A DNA stretch of 64,000 bases from Pseudomonas sp. GM49 (GTDB lineage Bacteria > Pseudomonadota > Gammaproteobacteria > Pseudomonadales > Pseudomonadaceae), in the NCBI RefSeq assembly GCF_000282355.1, contig NZ_AKJL01000276.1, positions 1 through 64,000 on the forward strand, read 5' to 3'. Below, one piece after another: positions 20,761 to 31,824 of the stretch; the stretch's first letter is position 1; the number at the start of each line of letters is the position of its first letter. The position numbers were made by a program, and so were the translations under genes. The notes beneath the pieces are model-generated. The model was not told the origin of the DNA. It was given only the letters and a program-made list of their open reading frames with translations, and did no database searches.

Positions 20761-21831
20761 TCAGGACGGTTGCGCCTGATTTTTCAAGTGTCCGAAACTG
20801 GCGGGCTTGCGTGCCTTGCCTGGCAGTTGAACTTCCCCGTTGGCCACCCTCTGGCGCAGATACTGATAGGTCTGCAGCGCCTGGCCATACATGTGTTCGC
20901 CGATCGTGATCTCTTCGTAGTCGTTGCCGGCCTGGGCGAACCCGGGCAGCGGTTTGATCTGGGTGTGGTAGTCACAGGCATAAAACAGCGGGAAGGAATA
21001 ACGCTCCTCCTTCACACTGCGCACCCGGTGCGCAGTGGCAACGAATGCGCCTGCCGTCATCACTTCCAGCATGTCGCCGATGTTGACCACAAAGGCATCG
21101 GCCATCGGTGGCGCATCGATCCATTGGCCAAGATTGTTCATCACCTCAAGGCCCGGTTTGTCGGCCAGGAGGATGGTGAAGCACTCGTAATCAGTATGGG
21201 CGCCAAGACCCGGTGCGTCATGGGCGGCACCGTCGAACGGGTAGTGGATCAGGCGCAGCTTGGACGGCGGACGGGTGACCAGGCTGTCGAAATAGTTTTC
21301 TTCCAGGCCCAGGGTCAGGGCGAAGCCACCGAACAAGCGCCGGCCCAAGGCGAATATCGCTTCGTAGTAGGCCTGCACCGACGCCTTGAAACCTGGCAAC
21401 TGCGGCCAGTCGTTGGGCCCCAGCAATGGGGTGTTGGCCAGTACCAGCGGGTCATCGGCCTGGACTTCGAAGCCGACGTCGAAGGCTTCCTTGTGGTCCG
21501 GCTTACCTTTGGAATAGACCTCTTCGCCTTCGGGTACAAAGCCCTTGTGGGTTTGCGAGGTGCCGATGTAGTGGCGCATCTTGGTGTCCAGGGACTGGTC
21601 GAAAAAGTCCCTGGCAGCCTTGCGCAGGTTGGCGATCAGTTGCGGGTCGATACCATGATCGGTGATATAGAGGAACCCGACCTCGCTGGCGGCGCGCCCC
21701 AATTGTTCGGCTACGGCCAGGCGATGCTCCAGTTCAAAGCTGAACAGACCGGCGATGTTGACCACCGGGATGCTATTGAAGTTGGCTTTGTGTGTGTCAG
21801 TGCAGGCGCTGTTGTTTTTATTGTCAGGCAT
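20761..21831 (-). CDS. Isopenicillin N synthase-like Fe(II)/2-oxoglutarate dioxygenase
   Basis: This oxygenase of 356 aa has the N-terminal DIOX_N region ([18 protein letters not shown]) and a C-terminal 2OG-Fe(II) domain. The iron ligands are visible as HTD in [13 protein letters not shown] and the distal His in ATAHRVRSV, and the 2OG-binding Arg as RYSFPLFY. The start at 21831 gives [12 protein letters not shown]; the frame continues upstream without homology. It overlaps no neighbour but lies 14 bp after the isomerase stop, so it is in the same operon. It probably hydroxylates or oxidatively cleaves the imported compound (inference). Confidence 0.87.
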   Translation of the reverse strand: MPDNKNNSACTDTHKANFNSIPVVNIAGLFSFELEHRLAVAEQLGRAASEVGFLYITDHGIDPQLIANLRKAARDFFDQSLDTKMRHYIGTSQTHKGFVPEGEEVYSKGKPDHKEAFDVGFEVQADDPLVLANTPLLGPNDWPQLPGFKASVQAYYEAIFALGRRLFGGFALTLGLEENYFDSLVTRPPSKLRLIHYPFDGAAHDAPGLGAHTDYECFTILLADKPGLEVMNNLGQWIDAPPMADAFVVNIGDMLEVMTAGAFVATAHRVRSVKEERYSFPLFYACDYHTQIKPLPGFAQAGNDYEEITIGEHMYGQALQTYQYLRQRVANGEVQLPGKARKPASFGHLKNQAQPS

Positions 21832-21845
21832 GACGCATCGGCTCC

Positions 21846-22697
21846 CTAAGGATGGCTTGAGTGGTGGAAACGCTCGAAGTGTTCGCGCTCGGTCTGGCCC
21901 ATCCACACGTTCAATGACCACAGGTCGGCGACCGGGACATTGGTGAAGGGCAAATGATGCAGGTAGCCGTCGGCGCCGAATTCCGGGGTCAGGGTGCTGA
22001 CCTGGTAACCGCGGGCTTGCTGTGAGCGCCAGATGCTTTCCCAGTGCTGCTGATGGAAGGCCAGTTCCTTTGCATATTCGGGAGCCGCCGGGTGCGGAAC
22101 CTGCGGTCCCTGGTCATAACCAACCCGGGCCTGGATATGGTGAACCCGCTCGATGAAGGCGCTCAGGTCATCGGCCGGGTCATTCAACAGACGCTCGCAA
22201 GTCACGACCCAATGGCTGATGTCACTGGTGAACAACAGATCGGGCAGTTGGCGGATCAACTCCAGGGTCACCCAGGGGTTGAACAGCGAGCGCGAGCGGT
22301 GAGTTTCGAAACTGCAGACCTGGCCGTGCTTGCGCGCCAGTTCAAGTGCCCGACCGAAGAACTCCACTTGTTGTGGCAAGGACCAGCGATCATTGCCCGC
22401 CAGCACGTTGACGAAACGTGGGCCGAGTTCGGCGGCCCAGGCGAGTTTCTGGTCGAGGTCATTAAGGTGGACGGCAGGGCTCGCCGACTGGTCCGGCAGT
22501 ACGTCGTACGCGGTGAAGACTGTGCTGATATAGCCCAGGCGATTGGCCTGGAGAAACGCGCCAAACTCAGCCCGTTCACGGGCGTCCAGTGGCAGGCGTG
22601 CTTCCATGCCATCGAAGCCTGCGTGCAGCAACTCCTCAAGCGCCTGAGCTTTGCTGGCGGTATAGCCCCATAGCGTACGGAAAATTTCCAGCTTCAT
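21846..22697 (-). CDS. Sugar phosphate isomerase/epimerase family TIM-barrel protein
   Basis: This protein of 283 aa belongs to the AP_endonuc_2/xylose isomerase-like fold. It has a MEARLP strand near the N-terminus, a SFETHR strand and a FTSDISHW strand that supply typical metal ligands. It is the first gene of the uptake operon, with a GAGGATC ribosome site. Enzymes of this fold near ABC importers often act on sugars, inositol or hydroxy acids; the reaction here cannot be deduced. Confidence 0.75.
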   Translation of the reverse strand: MKLEIFRTLWGYTASKAQALEELLHAGFDGMEARLPLDARERAEFGAFLQANRLGYISTVFTAYDVLPDQSASPAVHLNDLDQKLAWAAELGPRFVNVLAGNDRWSLPQQVEFFGRALELARKHGQVCSFETHRSRSLFNPWVTLELIRQLPDLLFTSDISHWVVTCERLLNDPADDLSAFIERVHHIQARVGYDQGPQVPHPAAPEYAKELAFHQQHWESIWRSQQARGYQVSTLTPEFGADGYLHHLPFTNVPVADLWSLNVWMGQTEREHFERFHHSSHP

Positions 22698-23132
22698 CGG
22701 TGATCCTCAAAAATCCCAGGGCCTACTGCAAAAGCACTTCGACGACGCCAGGCTGCCAAGAGGCTGGTTCGCTGTGGAGTCGATGTTAGGCACAGGCCGC
22801 GCACTGAAAGAATCTGAAAGTTCAAATGAATACTTCAGGCTTTCGTTAACAAATAGCTAGCTACTTATCGCGCTTGTCAGGAGGGATTTTATCGGCGAGA
22901 ACGTGTCTACGTTGGCTATTAGCGAGATATGCCATTGCTACGGCATCATTTTGAGGACTCCCAAGCGACACCGGGCCGCCGATGGTTCGCTTTTGGCCCA
23001 GAGCCACCAGGAAACCCGCCGGGGGCATGGAGGACGGCTTCGCTCGGGTTTTCATGCGCAAAGCACTTCAGGCTCGATAATCAAGGACCAGGTCTGGATT
23101 ATCCGGGCTTCACGCATGACGATTTCCCGGTC
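22698..23132. other. Intergenic region upstream of the transporter operon
   Basis: About 435 bp without a convincing gene. A 66-codon open frame on the minus strand (22861-23061) has no ribosome site or known domain and was not called. The part next to the isomerase start is AT-rich (22800-22860) and is the likely promoter area. It contains imperfect inverted elements around CTGAAAGTTC and ACTTCAG at 22810-22840. Confidence 0.4.
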
Positions 23133-23834
23133 CTACAGGCAGTACTGGCTGGTGGGCAGCACATCGATCTTGTCGAAATCGATGAAGCGGCTGCAGCTGT
23201 CCATCATCGCAGCCAGGTTGCGCTGGAATTTCGCTTCGTCGCCCACCGCATCGAAGAAGGCCCGGGGATCGGTCATGGCAGCTGGCGGAAAACACTCCTC
23301 GACGATGGCATCGATCCGTGGGGCCCCGTGCGACAGTGCCGACACCACCAGGTTTTGCACGTATTGGAAGTTGTCTTGCGTGTCCACGGCCACCGCAGTG
23401 TGATGGTTGCGCCAGATGTCCAGCCAGGCCTCGGGGGTCAGGCGGGGAGGGCGGGTCAGCAGGGCCAGCTGGGCAAACCCGTGGGTACGCTCACCGGGCA
23501 TTGACGGGAAGCGAGTATTGGCGATGGCGACCGACTCGCATACCAGGTAGGCGGCCATGCGCGCCGTTGCCGCACTGATCAAGTGGTCGAAAGGGAGACG
23601 AGCTGGCCCGTTGGCACTGTCCAGCCACAGCGACAGACTGCCATCGGGCAATGGCCGGTTGTTTTCCTGGCGCAGGCCGGCTGCAGGCTGCACATCGGCA
23701 TCGGACAGGTTCAATTGCACACCACGGGCACCGAGTGCCTGCAATTGCCCGGCGACCTCACTGCGCAGGCGATGGGCGAAGGTATCAGGACTGACTTGAG
23801 TATCACGCCACAGTAGATAGATGACTTTTTCCAT
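23133..23834 (-). CDS. EthD domain-containing protein
   Basis: This is a protein of 233 aa. The C-terminal half shows the EthD-like ferredoxin fold pattern (LTRPPRLTPEAWLDIWRNHH), and the N-terminal part (VIYLLWRD) looks like a first half-domain. EthD-type dimeric alpha/beta-barrel proteins accompany oxygenase or dehydratase pathways, but no catalytic role can be given. The ATG at 23834 has a GAGGAG site ten bases upstream; a TTG at 23843 would lie too close to it. It may belong functionally to the oxygenase operon downstream. Confidence 0.7.
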   Translation of the reverse strand: MEKVIYLLWRDTQVSPDTFAHRLRSEVAGQLQALGARGVQLNLSDADVQPAAGLRQENNRPLPDGSLSLWLDSANGPARLPFDHLISAATARMAAYLVCESVAIANTRFPSMPGERTHGFAQLALLTRPPRLTPEAWLDIWRNHHTAVAVDTQDNFQYVQNLVVSALSHGAPRIDAIVEECFPPAAMTDPRAFFDAVGDEAKFQRNLAAMMDSCSRFIDFDKIDVLPTSQYCL

Positions 23835-24122
23835 AGCTATCAAGCTCCTCGTTGCGGTTGATGGATGGAACAGACGTAGTGTGCTGCCTGGTCCATCGGA
23901 ATGACCTGGCCCGTGCAGACATGCGGGGGTAAATCCCTAGCGTCATAGTCAATCAAGGTCAGCTTTCGGTAATACCTCAAACAGACTATTGAGCAACACT
24001 ATGGGGGCAATTACATCGTTCTGGTTTGAGCGGCCGCTCTGGCGGGAACCTGATTCGCCTGCAAGCACTACCAAACAGCTTTCTCAGTCTCTCCTTGATG
24101 CCAATGAGTACAGGATGAAAAT

Positions 24123-25313
24123 ATGAGTAGCGAATGTTCAAACACCAAAGCTGAGCCTGTTCGCATTCCGCGCACGATTTGGGCTCTTGGCTTTGTCAGC
24201 CTCTTTATGGATCTATCATCCGAGCTGGTACACAGTTTACTGCCTGTGTTTTTGGTCACGACATTGGGTGCGAGTGCATTGGCCGTCGGAGTGATTGAGG
24301 GTATTGCCGAGTCGACCGCCATGCTCGTCAAGATATTCTCTGGTGCTATCAGCGACTTTATTGGTCGGCGCAAAGGGTTGCTATTGCTTGGATATGGTTT
24401 AGCCGCTCTGACCAAACCACTTTTTCCTCTGGCTTACTCGGTTGAAGTGGTCTTTACGGCACGCTTTCTGGATCGAATTGGCAAAGGCATTCGTGGGGCG
24501 CCACGAGATGCTCTGATCGCAGATGTGTCGCCACCAGAAATCCGTGGCGCCTGCTTTGGACTGCGGCAGTCGATGGATACCGTAGGGGCTGTTCTTGGCC
24601 CTGCTCTGGCCATCGTGCTCATGTTATGGCTCGCAGATATACAGCTTGTCCTGTGGTTTGCAGTTATTCCGGCAGCAGTGGCGGTGGTTCTCATTGTCAC
24701 AGGAGTAAAAGAACCCACACACCTCCCGAGCGAACACAAATTTCGATCTCCAATTCATTGGAGGGTCCTTCACGACTTCTCCTCTGGTTATTGGTGGGTT
24801 GTCATGACTGGAGGGGTGTTTACGCTTGCTCGTTTCAGCGAGGCGTTTCTGGTATTACGAGCACAACAGACAGGCCTGTCGACTACCTGGACTCCGCTGG
24901 TGATGGTGGTAATGGCACTTTTTTATACGCTGTCCGCATATCCTGCCGGCTGGCTATCTGATCGCATCAGTCGCACCAAACTGCTCTGCCTGGGTATGGG
25001 GTTGCTTGTCATGGCGGATCTGGTACTCGCTCAGTCCGGTTCTGTCATAACGATGATGTTGGGTGTTGTCTTGTGGGGGCTTCATATGGGATTTAGCCAA
25101 GGCATTCTTGCCTCGCTGGTAGCTGATAAAGCTCCCACGGAACTCAAGGGCACGGCCTTCGGCATTTTCAATCTTGTCAGTGGTATATGCATGCTGATCG
25201 CCAGCGTTCTTGCAGGCTGGCTTTGGCAAAGCATTGGGTCAGACAGCACTTTCCTTACGGGTGCACTGCTTGCCGCAACAGCTCTGTTCTTACTGTTATT
25301 CAAGAAGCAGTAG
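24123..25313 (+). CDS. MFS transporter
   Basis: This major facilitator superfamily protein of 396 aa has about 12 membrane segments. The loop 2-3 motif GAISDFIGRRKG and the RFLDRIGKGIRGAPRDALIAD segment are characteristic of a subgroup of drug or organophosphate-like exporters of unclear substrate. Codon use is more AT-rich than in the neighbours (many ATT, TTT and GCA codons), which suggests acquisition by transfer. It stands alone, with no adjacent regulator. The substrate is unknown. Confidence 0.8.
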   Translation: MSSECSNTKAEPVRIPRTIWALGFVSLFMDLSSELVHSLLPVFLVTTLGASALAVGVIEGIAESTAMLVKIFSGAISDFIGRRKGLLLLGYGLAALTKPLFPLAYSVEVVFTARFLDRIGKGIRGAPRDALIADVSPPEIRGACFGLRQSMDTVGAVLGPALAIVLMLWLADIQLVLWFAVIPAAVAVVLIVTGVKEPTHLPSEHKFRSPIHWRVLHDFSSGYWWVVMTGGVFTLARFSEAFLVLRAQQTGLSTTWTPLVMVVMALFYTLSAYPAGWLSDRISRTKLLCLGMGLLVMADLVLAQSGSVITMMLGVVLWGLHMGFSQGILASLVADKAPTELKGTAFGIFNLVSGICMLIASVLAGWLWQSIGSDSTFLTGALLAATALFLLLFKKQ

Positions 25314-25433
25314 GCGCAACCAAAAAGTAAAACAAATGGTTCTCAACGAACAGCTCACCGTTTTAGGACTGGGCTGCTGAAAAACGTCGGGGTTTCCTGG
25401 CGCAATGCCTCGTTCCCCACAAAAGGCAGGCAA

Positions 25434-26207
25434 TCAGGCGAGGTCCACGGTTTCCACAGTGATTTGCGCAATCGCGTGAAACGGTGCGAGCGCAGCTTCA
25501 TCGGCAGTAGCACAAGTAATCAATCGCCATTCGCGTTCGATAGGCGTCCAATGCTGCTGCCGCGCCCGCCCCAGTTTGTCGGTGTCGGCGAGAACGACGA
25601 TCTGCGCAGCCCGCTTGATGATGCATTCCTTGAGATAAGCCTGCTGTGCACTCGCCTCGCACAAGCCGAATTCCGCGACGACGCCGTCTGCGCCGAGGAA
25701 GGCTTTGTCCACGCTCAAGCGACTCAATGTCAGCTCGGCCAATGGCCCCAAGGTACTCATGCTCGAGCCGCGCAAATCGCCGCCGATCAAGGTCAGGCGC
25801 ACGCCCGGCGCGTTGGCCAGGGTCATTACGGCGAGCAGGTTGTTGGTCACCACGTGCACGTCCTGGCGCGAGCACAGATGATGAGCCAATGCGGCGCAAG
25901 TGGTGCCGCCGTCGAGCAGCACAGTGTCGCCGTCCTGGACGTGGGCAGCCGCTGCAAAGGCGATGGCGTCTTTCTGTTCCCACTGGCTGGTTTTGCGCTC
26001 TTCCAGCGAGGCTTCCGGTTCATGGACGCCCACCACGGCGGTGGCGCCGCCGTAGGTGCGGACCAGGTGCCGCTGCTTGGCGAGCATGGTCAGGTCGCGC
26101 CGCACGGTCGCTTCCGAAACGCCGAGGGCCGCGCTCAATTGCTCGACGTTGGCATCGCCGATGCGTACGAGATCGAGGATGGCGCGGTGGCGTTCGGACA
26201 CTTTCAT
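25434..26207 (-). CDS. DeoR/GlpR-family transcriptional regulator of the threonate operon
   Basis: This is a repressor of 257 aa. The N-terminal winged helix includes RHRAILDLV and the HTH GVSEATVRRDLTMLA. The C-terminal DeoR sensor domain has DGGTTCAALAHHL and DKAFLGADGV, which bind phosphorylated sugars. The start at 26207 removes an unrelated arginine-rich extension. It ends the operon with kdgT, dtnK and pdxA2 and is the natural candidate to bind the palindrome at 29610-29644, with a phosphorylated intermediate as inducer (inference). Confidence 0.85.
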   Translation of the reverse strand: MKVSERHRAILDLVRIGDANVEQLSAALGVSEATVRRDLTMLAKQRHLVRTYGGATAVVGVHEPEASLEERKTSQWEQKDAIAFAAAAHVQDGDTVLLDGGTTCAALAHHLCSRQDVHVVTNNLLAVMTLANAPGVRLTLIGGDLRGSSMSTLGPLAELTLSRLSVDKAFLGADGVVAEFGLCEASAQQAYLKECIIKRAAQIVVLADTDKLGRARQQHWTPIEREWRLITCATADEAALAPFHAIAQITVETVDLA

Positions 26208-26262
26208 GGCGGGTCTCGTTGGTTGGACGGTGGTCGATCTTACACGACAACACCGCTGCACC

Positions 26263-27269
<1,007 letters not shown>

Positions 27270-27273
<4 letters not shown>

Positions 27274-28550
27274 TGGAGTCCTTGGATTCGTGTACGTTGG
27301 GGCGGGGAGCGATCGGCGCGTTCGCTCAAGTGCTGCCATGCCGCATACAAGGCGTGGTCGGTGCCGAATGCACCTGCCTTGGTAACAATGCCGGGACGAT
27401 GCCCTTGCCGGGAAACGGTGGGGCGCGCGAAAGCCACGCCGGCTTCGATTTCAGTGAGCAATTGCAGGCTGTCGATGCCGACGGTGGTCAATATGGCCCG
27501 CGCCGTCTCGCCACCGGTGGCAATCAGGCCGCCGACCTTGGCGAAGTGCGGTTCTACCAGCACGGCCAACCGGGTTGAGAGTTGAGCGCCCTCCTGGGGA
27601 TCGAACGCCTCATCGCGACCAATGCGCAGCAACAGGTCGCTCCAGCCGTCCAACTGCTCGCCGATGCGCGCTTGCCACAGCGCCCAATCGACGTGTGTCG
27701 TGCCTTGGCGAAGGACTTCAGGCGGGACAACCAGTTCGCTGACCCCGCCACGCTCCTTGAGCTGTGCGCATTGCCGTTCGCAGACACCTGACAGGCTGCC
27801 GACCATGATCAGAATCGGTCCCTGACTTTTTTCCAGCGCAGTGGGTTCGATAGCCGTGAAGCGTGCTTCGGAAAAATCCGCAAGACTGGCGATTTCCCGC
27901 GCCAGCCCACCCGAGCCGATCCAGAACAGCGGCTGTTCCATCGACGCGGTCAGGCGAGCGATCGTCAGCAGGTCGTCTTCGGTTTGCGCATCGACGATCA
28001 GCGCCTGGGTACCCTTGCTCGCCACTTCAGCGATGTGACGCACGAGTGCTTCTTCATTACCGCGCAAGGTGTCGAGATCAAGCTTGGCGCTGCTCAGGCC
28101 TGCGGCCACCAGCATCGCCTCGACATCCGCCGGACGATCGGCGTTTTCGAGCTTCCAGGTATCGGTGGTTTCCAGTGGCTGGCCGTTGACGAACACCCGT
28201 CCACCTCGCAACGTGCGCCCGGTCGCAGGAAACGCCGGGGCGACGATGGCCAGGCCCGCCAGCGGTTGCAGGGCGGCAACTTCCGCCGCCCAGTTGCCGC
28301 GCAAGGTCGAATCGATTTTCTTGTACAGCCGCTGACCAGGACGATGCAGCGCCTTGTACGCAGCGACCGTGTGTTCGGCGGCTTGCGTCGGGGACAGGCG
28401 CCGAGTGTCTGTATCGGCGGCAATCACCTGGGCGTCAGCCTTGTCATGCAAAGGCTCGAGCGTGACGACCGTTTGCATCCCCATGCTGGCAAAGCCGATG
28501 GCACAATCCGCCGCGCCGGACAGATCGTCTGCGATGATCAGAATGCTCAT
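27270..28550 (-). CDS. dtnK: Four-carbon acid sugar kinase (threonate/erythronate kinase)
   Basis: This kinase of 426 aa has the family start [19 protein letters not shown] (the old DUF1537 N-domain), [11 protein letters not shown] and a C-terminal nucleotide-binding part with [12 protein letters not shown]. It phosphorylates D-threonate or a related tetronate at C4 for PdxA2. Overlaps link it to kdgT (4 bp) and pdxA2 (4 bp). Whether the true substrate is D-threonate, L-threonate or erythronate cannot be told from sequence. Confidence 0.87.
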
Positions 28551-29560
28551 CGCAGGGCTTCCTGCTTTTGCGGTTGGGGGGCCGACTCGGGGATGTCGAC
28601 GGGGTTGCGCTGTTGCACGCGTTTGGCCACCGCTGCAGTGAGCAACGGTGCGAGGATCGCGGTGACCACAACGCAGGCAGCCACCAGAATTGTCGCGCTC
28701 TTGGCCGCTTCGGCGTACACCGGGTTCGCCGCTGCGATCAACGCCGGAACGGCGGCGGCATTGCCCGCGGTGGTGGCTGCCGCCACGCCGGCAACACCGG
28801 TGCCACCGGTCAAACGATCGGCGAAGAACAGCGGAATGCCGGTCAGCACGACCACCGCGACACCCATGCCAAGACCCAGCAAACCAGCCTGCCAGACGTT
28901 ATGCAGATCGAGGCTGGCACCCAGTGCGAGGGCGAAGAACGGGATCATCACCGGCACGGCCTTGGCCAGGAAGTCGCGCATGTCGCGGTCGAGGTTGCCC
29001 AGCAGCATGCCCAGGGCCAGCGGCAGGATGCTGCCCACCAGCGTCGGCCAGGGGAAGGCTGACAAGCCGGCAATGCCGAGGGTAACCATGGTCAGAAAAG
29101 GCCCGGACTCCAGCGACATCACCGAATAGGCACCGACGTCTTCGGAGCGGCCGTACTGCCCCATCAGCGCCATGTACAAGCCGCCGTTGGTATCGTTCAT
29201 TGCGGCGACCACCGCCAGCGTGGAGATACCGGCGAAAAGCCCGGAGGATACCGGCTGCTCACCCAGGAAGTGGCCAAGCACGATGCCGATGAGCACGGCG
29301 ATGCCGACTTTGGTGATGAGCAGCGTGCCACCCTTTTTGAGCAGGTAAGGCGTGGCCTTGATATTGATGCTCGCGCCCATGCACACGTAGAACACCGCCA
29401 GAATGGGCAGTGCGCCGGTGAACAGCGCATTGGTGAATGATCCGAAAAATTTGGGCGTGTCAGGCAGGAATGTCGCCACGAGTGAGCCGATCAGCAGAGG
29501 CACGATCATCATGCCGCCGGGGATGCGTTCAATGGTGCGCTTGATAGGAATCTGGGCCAC
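28547..29560 (-). CDS. KdgT-type 2-keto-3-deoxygluconate/sugar-acid permease
   Basis: This membrane protein of 337 aa has about ten hydrophobic segments. The KDGT family start is [17 protein letters not shown], with a conserved [19 protein letters not shown] segment. Here it probably imports threonate or another tetronate that DtnK then phosphorylates. The GTG start has an AGGAG site six bases upstream. It is the first gene of the operon, and the likely operator lies 50 bp upstream. Confidence 0.87.
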   Translation of the reverse strand: MAQIPIKRTIERIPGGMMIVPLLIGSLVATFLPDTPKFFGSFTNALFTGALPILAVFYVCMGASINIKATPYLLKKGGTLLITKVGIAVLIGIVLGHFLGEQPVSSGLFAGISTLAVVAAMNDTNGGLYMALMGQYGRSEDVGAYSVMSLESGPFLTMVTLGIAGLSAFPWPTLVGSILPLALGMLLGNLDRDMRDFLAKAVPVMIPFFALALGASLDLHNVWQAGLLGLGMGVAVVVLTGIPLFFADRLTGGTGVAGVAAATTAGNAAAVPALIAAANPVYAEAAKSATILVAACVVVTAILAPLLTAAVAKRVQQRNPVDIPESAPQPQKQEALR

Positions 29561-29609
29561 GAGGGTCTCCTTTTATAATTGTTTGGCAAGACGTGTTTCA
29601 CCTCGAAAC

Positions 29610-29644
29610 TGACTGAATCGATCATCTGATGATTGATTCAGTCA
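29610..29644 (-). promoter_or_regulatory. 35-bp near-perfect palindrome, probable operator of the threonate operon
   Basis: The left arm TGACTGAATCGATCATC and right arm GATGATTGATTCAGTCA are complementary over 17 positions with one G-T mismatch and a single central base. It lies 50 bp before the kdgT GTG. A second, shorter related site (ATCATT-CA-AATGAT) is at 29683-29696. The shared GATGATT-type half-site suggests two contacts for the DeoR-family regulator. Confidence 0.75.
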
Positions 29645-29682
29645 AATCGATCTTAGGCCAACAACTGAAATTGCGCAATTCA

Positions 29683-29696
29683 ATCATTCAAATGAT
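29683..29696 (-). promoter_or_regulatory. Secondary operator-like inverted repeat upstream of kdgT
   Basis: ATCATT and AATGAT are perfect complements around a CA centre. It lies about 40 bp outside the larger palindrome and repeats its inner sequence. The rest of the intergenic space, 29697-29961, holds no gene I can support. Confidence 0.5.
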
Positions 29697-29961
29697 CGTT
29701 TCGCTCATTTCTAATAAGGATTCCGATCAGCGCAAGCGGTCCGAATTTTCCTGTGGTGCGGGCCACCGGTTGAATCCGCAGCCGATAGCTGCCCGTTAAC
29801 GCGTTACACTGCTGTGCGTTTTCGGACTACTTAAAGGCGTTCGAAAAAGTCTCGTGTCATACCGGTCCGCTCACAAGGCCTGACAAAACCAGATATGAAG
29901 ACGAATGCGAGCGGGCGGCCAGAACGAATCCAATATGTCTTCCCTTTATTCTCTACAGGTT

Positions 29962-30846
29962 TCACTTCGGTGCCATCAGTTCGCCGAGCCGCGACAGAAA
30001 CAGCTTGAGAATCGGTGAGGTGTTCGACTTGCTGTAGCCCACCGCTAAATCGATCACCGGTGCCTCGCCTTCTAGCGGACGGCTGACGACAGACCACGGC
30101 AGCAAATTCTTGGCATAGGCGGGCATCAACGCCAGTCCGCGGGTGGAGGCGACCAAGGACATGGCCATCGCCAAATTGTCCACCCCGTGATCCAATTTGA
30201 TGTCGAGCCCTGAGCGACGCAGATAGTCTTCGGTGACTGCACGCAGCACCTTGGCCTTGTTCGAGCCACCGATGAAAATCTCGCCCACTAAATCTTGCGG
30301 GCGCACTGCTTCGCGCGCAGTGAGGCGATGGTCGCTCGGCATCAGGACGATGAGTGGCTCCCGGTCCACCACGTGGTACTCGAGGTCGTAATCCGGTTCT
30401 ACGCGCAGGAAGGCCAGGTCCAGCCGGCCGCGGACGAGCGCTTCGGCGAGATCTGGTGAATAGTCGCTGGAGACCATGACCTGGATGTTCTTCATTTCGT
30501 CGCGCAGCACGTGCATCGCTCGCGGCAACCAGTTCATCTCGTGCCCGGTCTGGAAGCCGATGGAGAATGTCTTCCTTGTCGGCTGCGCCGCCCTGCGTGC
30601 CGTTTCGACCGCAGCATCGACCTGCATCAGCGCCAGGCGGGCGTGGTCGAGAAAGGCTTTGCCCGCAGCGGTCAGCTCGACGCCATGAACGCTGCGCGAC
30701 AGCAACTCGACCCCGACATGATTTTCCAGATCCCGGATCTGCCGGCTTAACGAAGGCTGCGAGGTGTGCAGTCGTTTCTCGGCTGCTTCCGTCAGGCTAC
30801 CCGTCTCGGCGACGGCAATGAAATATCGAAGATGTCGCAGTTCCAT
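29962..30846 (-). CDS. LysR-family transcriptional regulator
   Basis: This regulator of 294 aa has the LysR helix-turn-helix (ELRHLRYFIAVAETGSLTEA and TSQPSLSRQIRDLE) and a CatR/CbnR-like effector domain. The start at 30846 gives MELRHLRYF; the upstream extension has no homology. It is divergent from the SDR-hydrolase-GST cluster beginning at 31011 and probably controls it. A possible imperfect inverted repeat (CCATAAG ... CCTATGG) lies at 30903-30930 between the two starts. Confidence 0.88.
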   Translation of the reverse strand: MELRHLRYFIAVAETGSLTEAAEKRLHTSQPSLSRQIRDLENHVGVELLSRSVHGVELTAAGKAFLDHARLALMQVDAAVETARRAAQPTRKTFSIGFQTGHEMNWLPRAMHVLRDEMKNIQVMVSSDYSPDLAEALVRGRLDLAFLRVEPDYDLEYHVVDREPLIVLMPSDHRLTAREAVRPQDLVGEIFIGGSNKAKVLRAVTEDYLRRSGLDIKLDHGVDNLAMAMSLVASTRGLALMPAYAKNLLPWSVVSRPLEGEAPVIDLAVGYSKSNTSPILKLFLSRLGELMAPK

Positions 30847-31010
30847 GGTGCTCTCATGCCTGTCAGGTATGCCCACAGCTTACAAAGTCTTTTTCAACTC
30901 CACCATAAGCTCCTAGTTTGTTGCCTATGGCGGCGTCGGGGGATTACTCCCAGCGCCGAAGCCATTCGGCGATCTATACGCCGCAAGTCATACCTTGCAG
31001 GAGCTTAAAA

Positions 31011-31757
31011 ATGAACAAGCCCGTTATTCTGATCACCGGAGCCCTCACCGGCATCGGCCGAGCCACTGCCGTCGCCTTCGCCAGGAAAGGTGCGCAGGTG
31101 GTCGTTACCGGTCGACGCGACGAAGCCGGCAACGCACTCGTTGAGGAGTTGCGCTCTTTCGGCTCGGAGGCCGAATTCATCAACGCCGACGTCCGCAACG
31201 AAGATGACGTCCGCAATATGGTCGACAAGACCGTTGCGCGGTTTGGGCGTCTCGACGTCGCCGTGAACAACGCTGCCACTGAAGGTATGGTCGGCCCGAT
31301 CACGGAACAGACCGCGCAAAGCGTTGCCGCGACCTTCGATACGAACGTTCTCGGCGTGGTCCTGAGCATGAAGCACGAGGTGCGTGTCATGCAGGCCCAG
31401 GGGAGCGGCAGCATCATCAATATTTCCTCGACCTACGGGCACAAGGGCGCGGCCTATGCCTCGATCTATGTGGGCGCCAAGCACGCTGTCGAAGGCATCA
31501 CCAAGTCGGTGGCGCTCGAACTCGCCGCGTCGGGCATTCGCGTGAATGCGGTCTCGCCGGGCCCCACGGACACCGGCATGCTCACCCGCTTCACCGGTAC
31601 GCAGGAGAACAAAGCGGCCTTGGTGGCGCAGGTTCCGCTGGGCCGACTCGGCCTCTCGGAGGACCTTGCCAATGCGATCGTCTTCATCGCATCGGACGAA
31701 GCTTCATTCATCACCGGCCATGTCCTCAACGTCGACGGCGGTCATACCGCTAACTGA
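31011..31757 (+). CDS. SDR family oxidoreductase
   Basis: This is a classical short-chain dehydrogenase of 248 aa with TGALTGIGRATA for NAD(P), NNAATEG, the catalytic Ser in NISSTYG, and YVGAK as YxxxK. It is preceded by an AGGAG site. It is a close paralogue of the SDR at 33526-34275, with the same N-terminal core VVLITGALTGIGRATAVAFA-type sequence. It is the first gene of the LysR-linked cluster. The substrate is unknown; reactive carbonyl or hydroxy-ketone turnover is a guess. Confidence 0.87.
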   Translation: MNKPVILITGALTGIGRATAVAFARKGAQVVVTGRRDEAGNALVEELRSFGSEAEFINADVRNEDDVRNMVDKTVARFGRLDVAVNNAATEGMVGPITEQTAQSVAATFDTNVLGVVLSMKHEVRVMQAQGSGSIINISSTYGHKGAAYASIYVGAKHAVEGITKSVALELAASGIRVNAVSPGPTDTGMLTRFTGTQENKAALVAQVPLGRLGLSEDLANAIVFIASDEASFITGHVLNVDGGHTAN

Positions 31758-31824
31758 TCCTGCCCGGGTGCGCAGATTTGCTCCGCACCCGGTTAAGGGG
31801 GGGGCATCACCAGAGGGAATCTCA

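Noticed and set aside
22861..23061. Small minus-strand open frame of 66 codons
   Set aside because: No ribosome site, no recognisable domain, and it lies in a promoter-bearing gap; kept only as part of the intergenic description.
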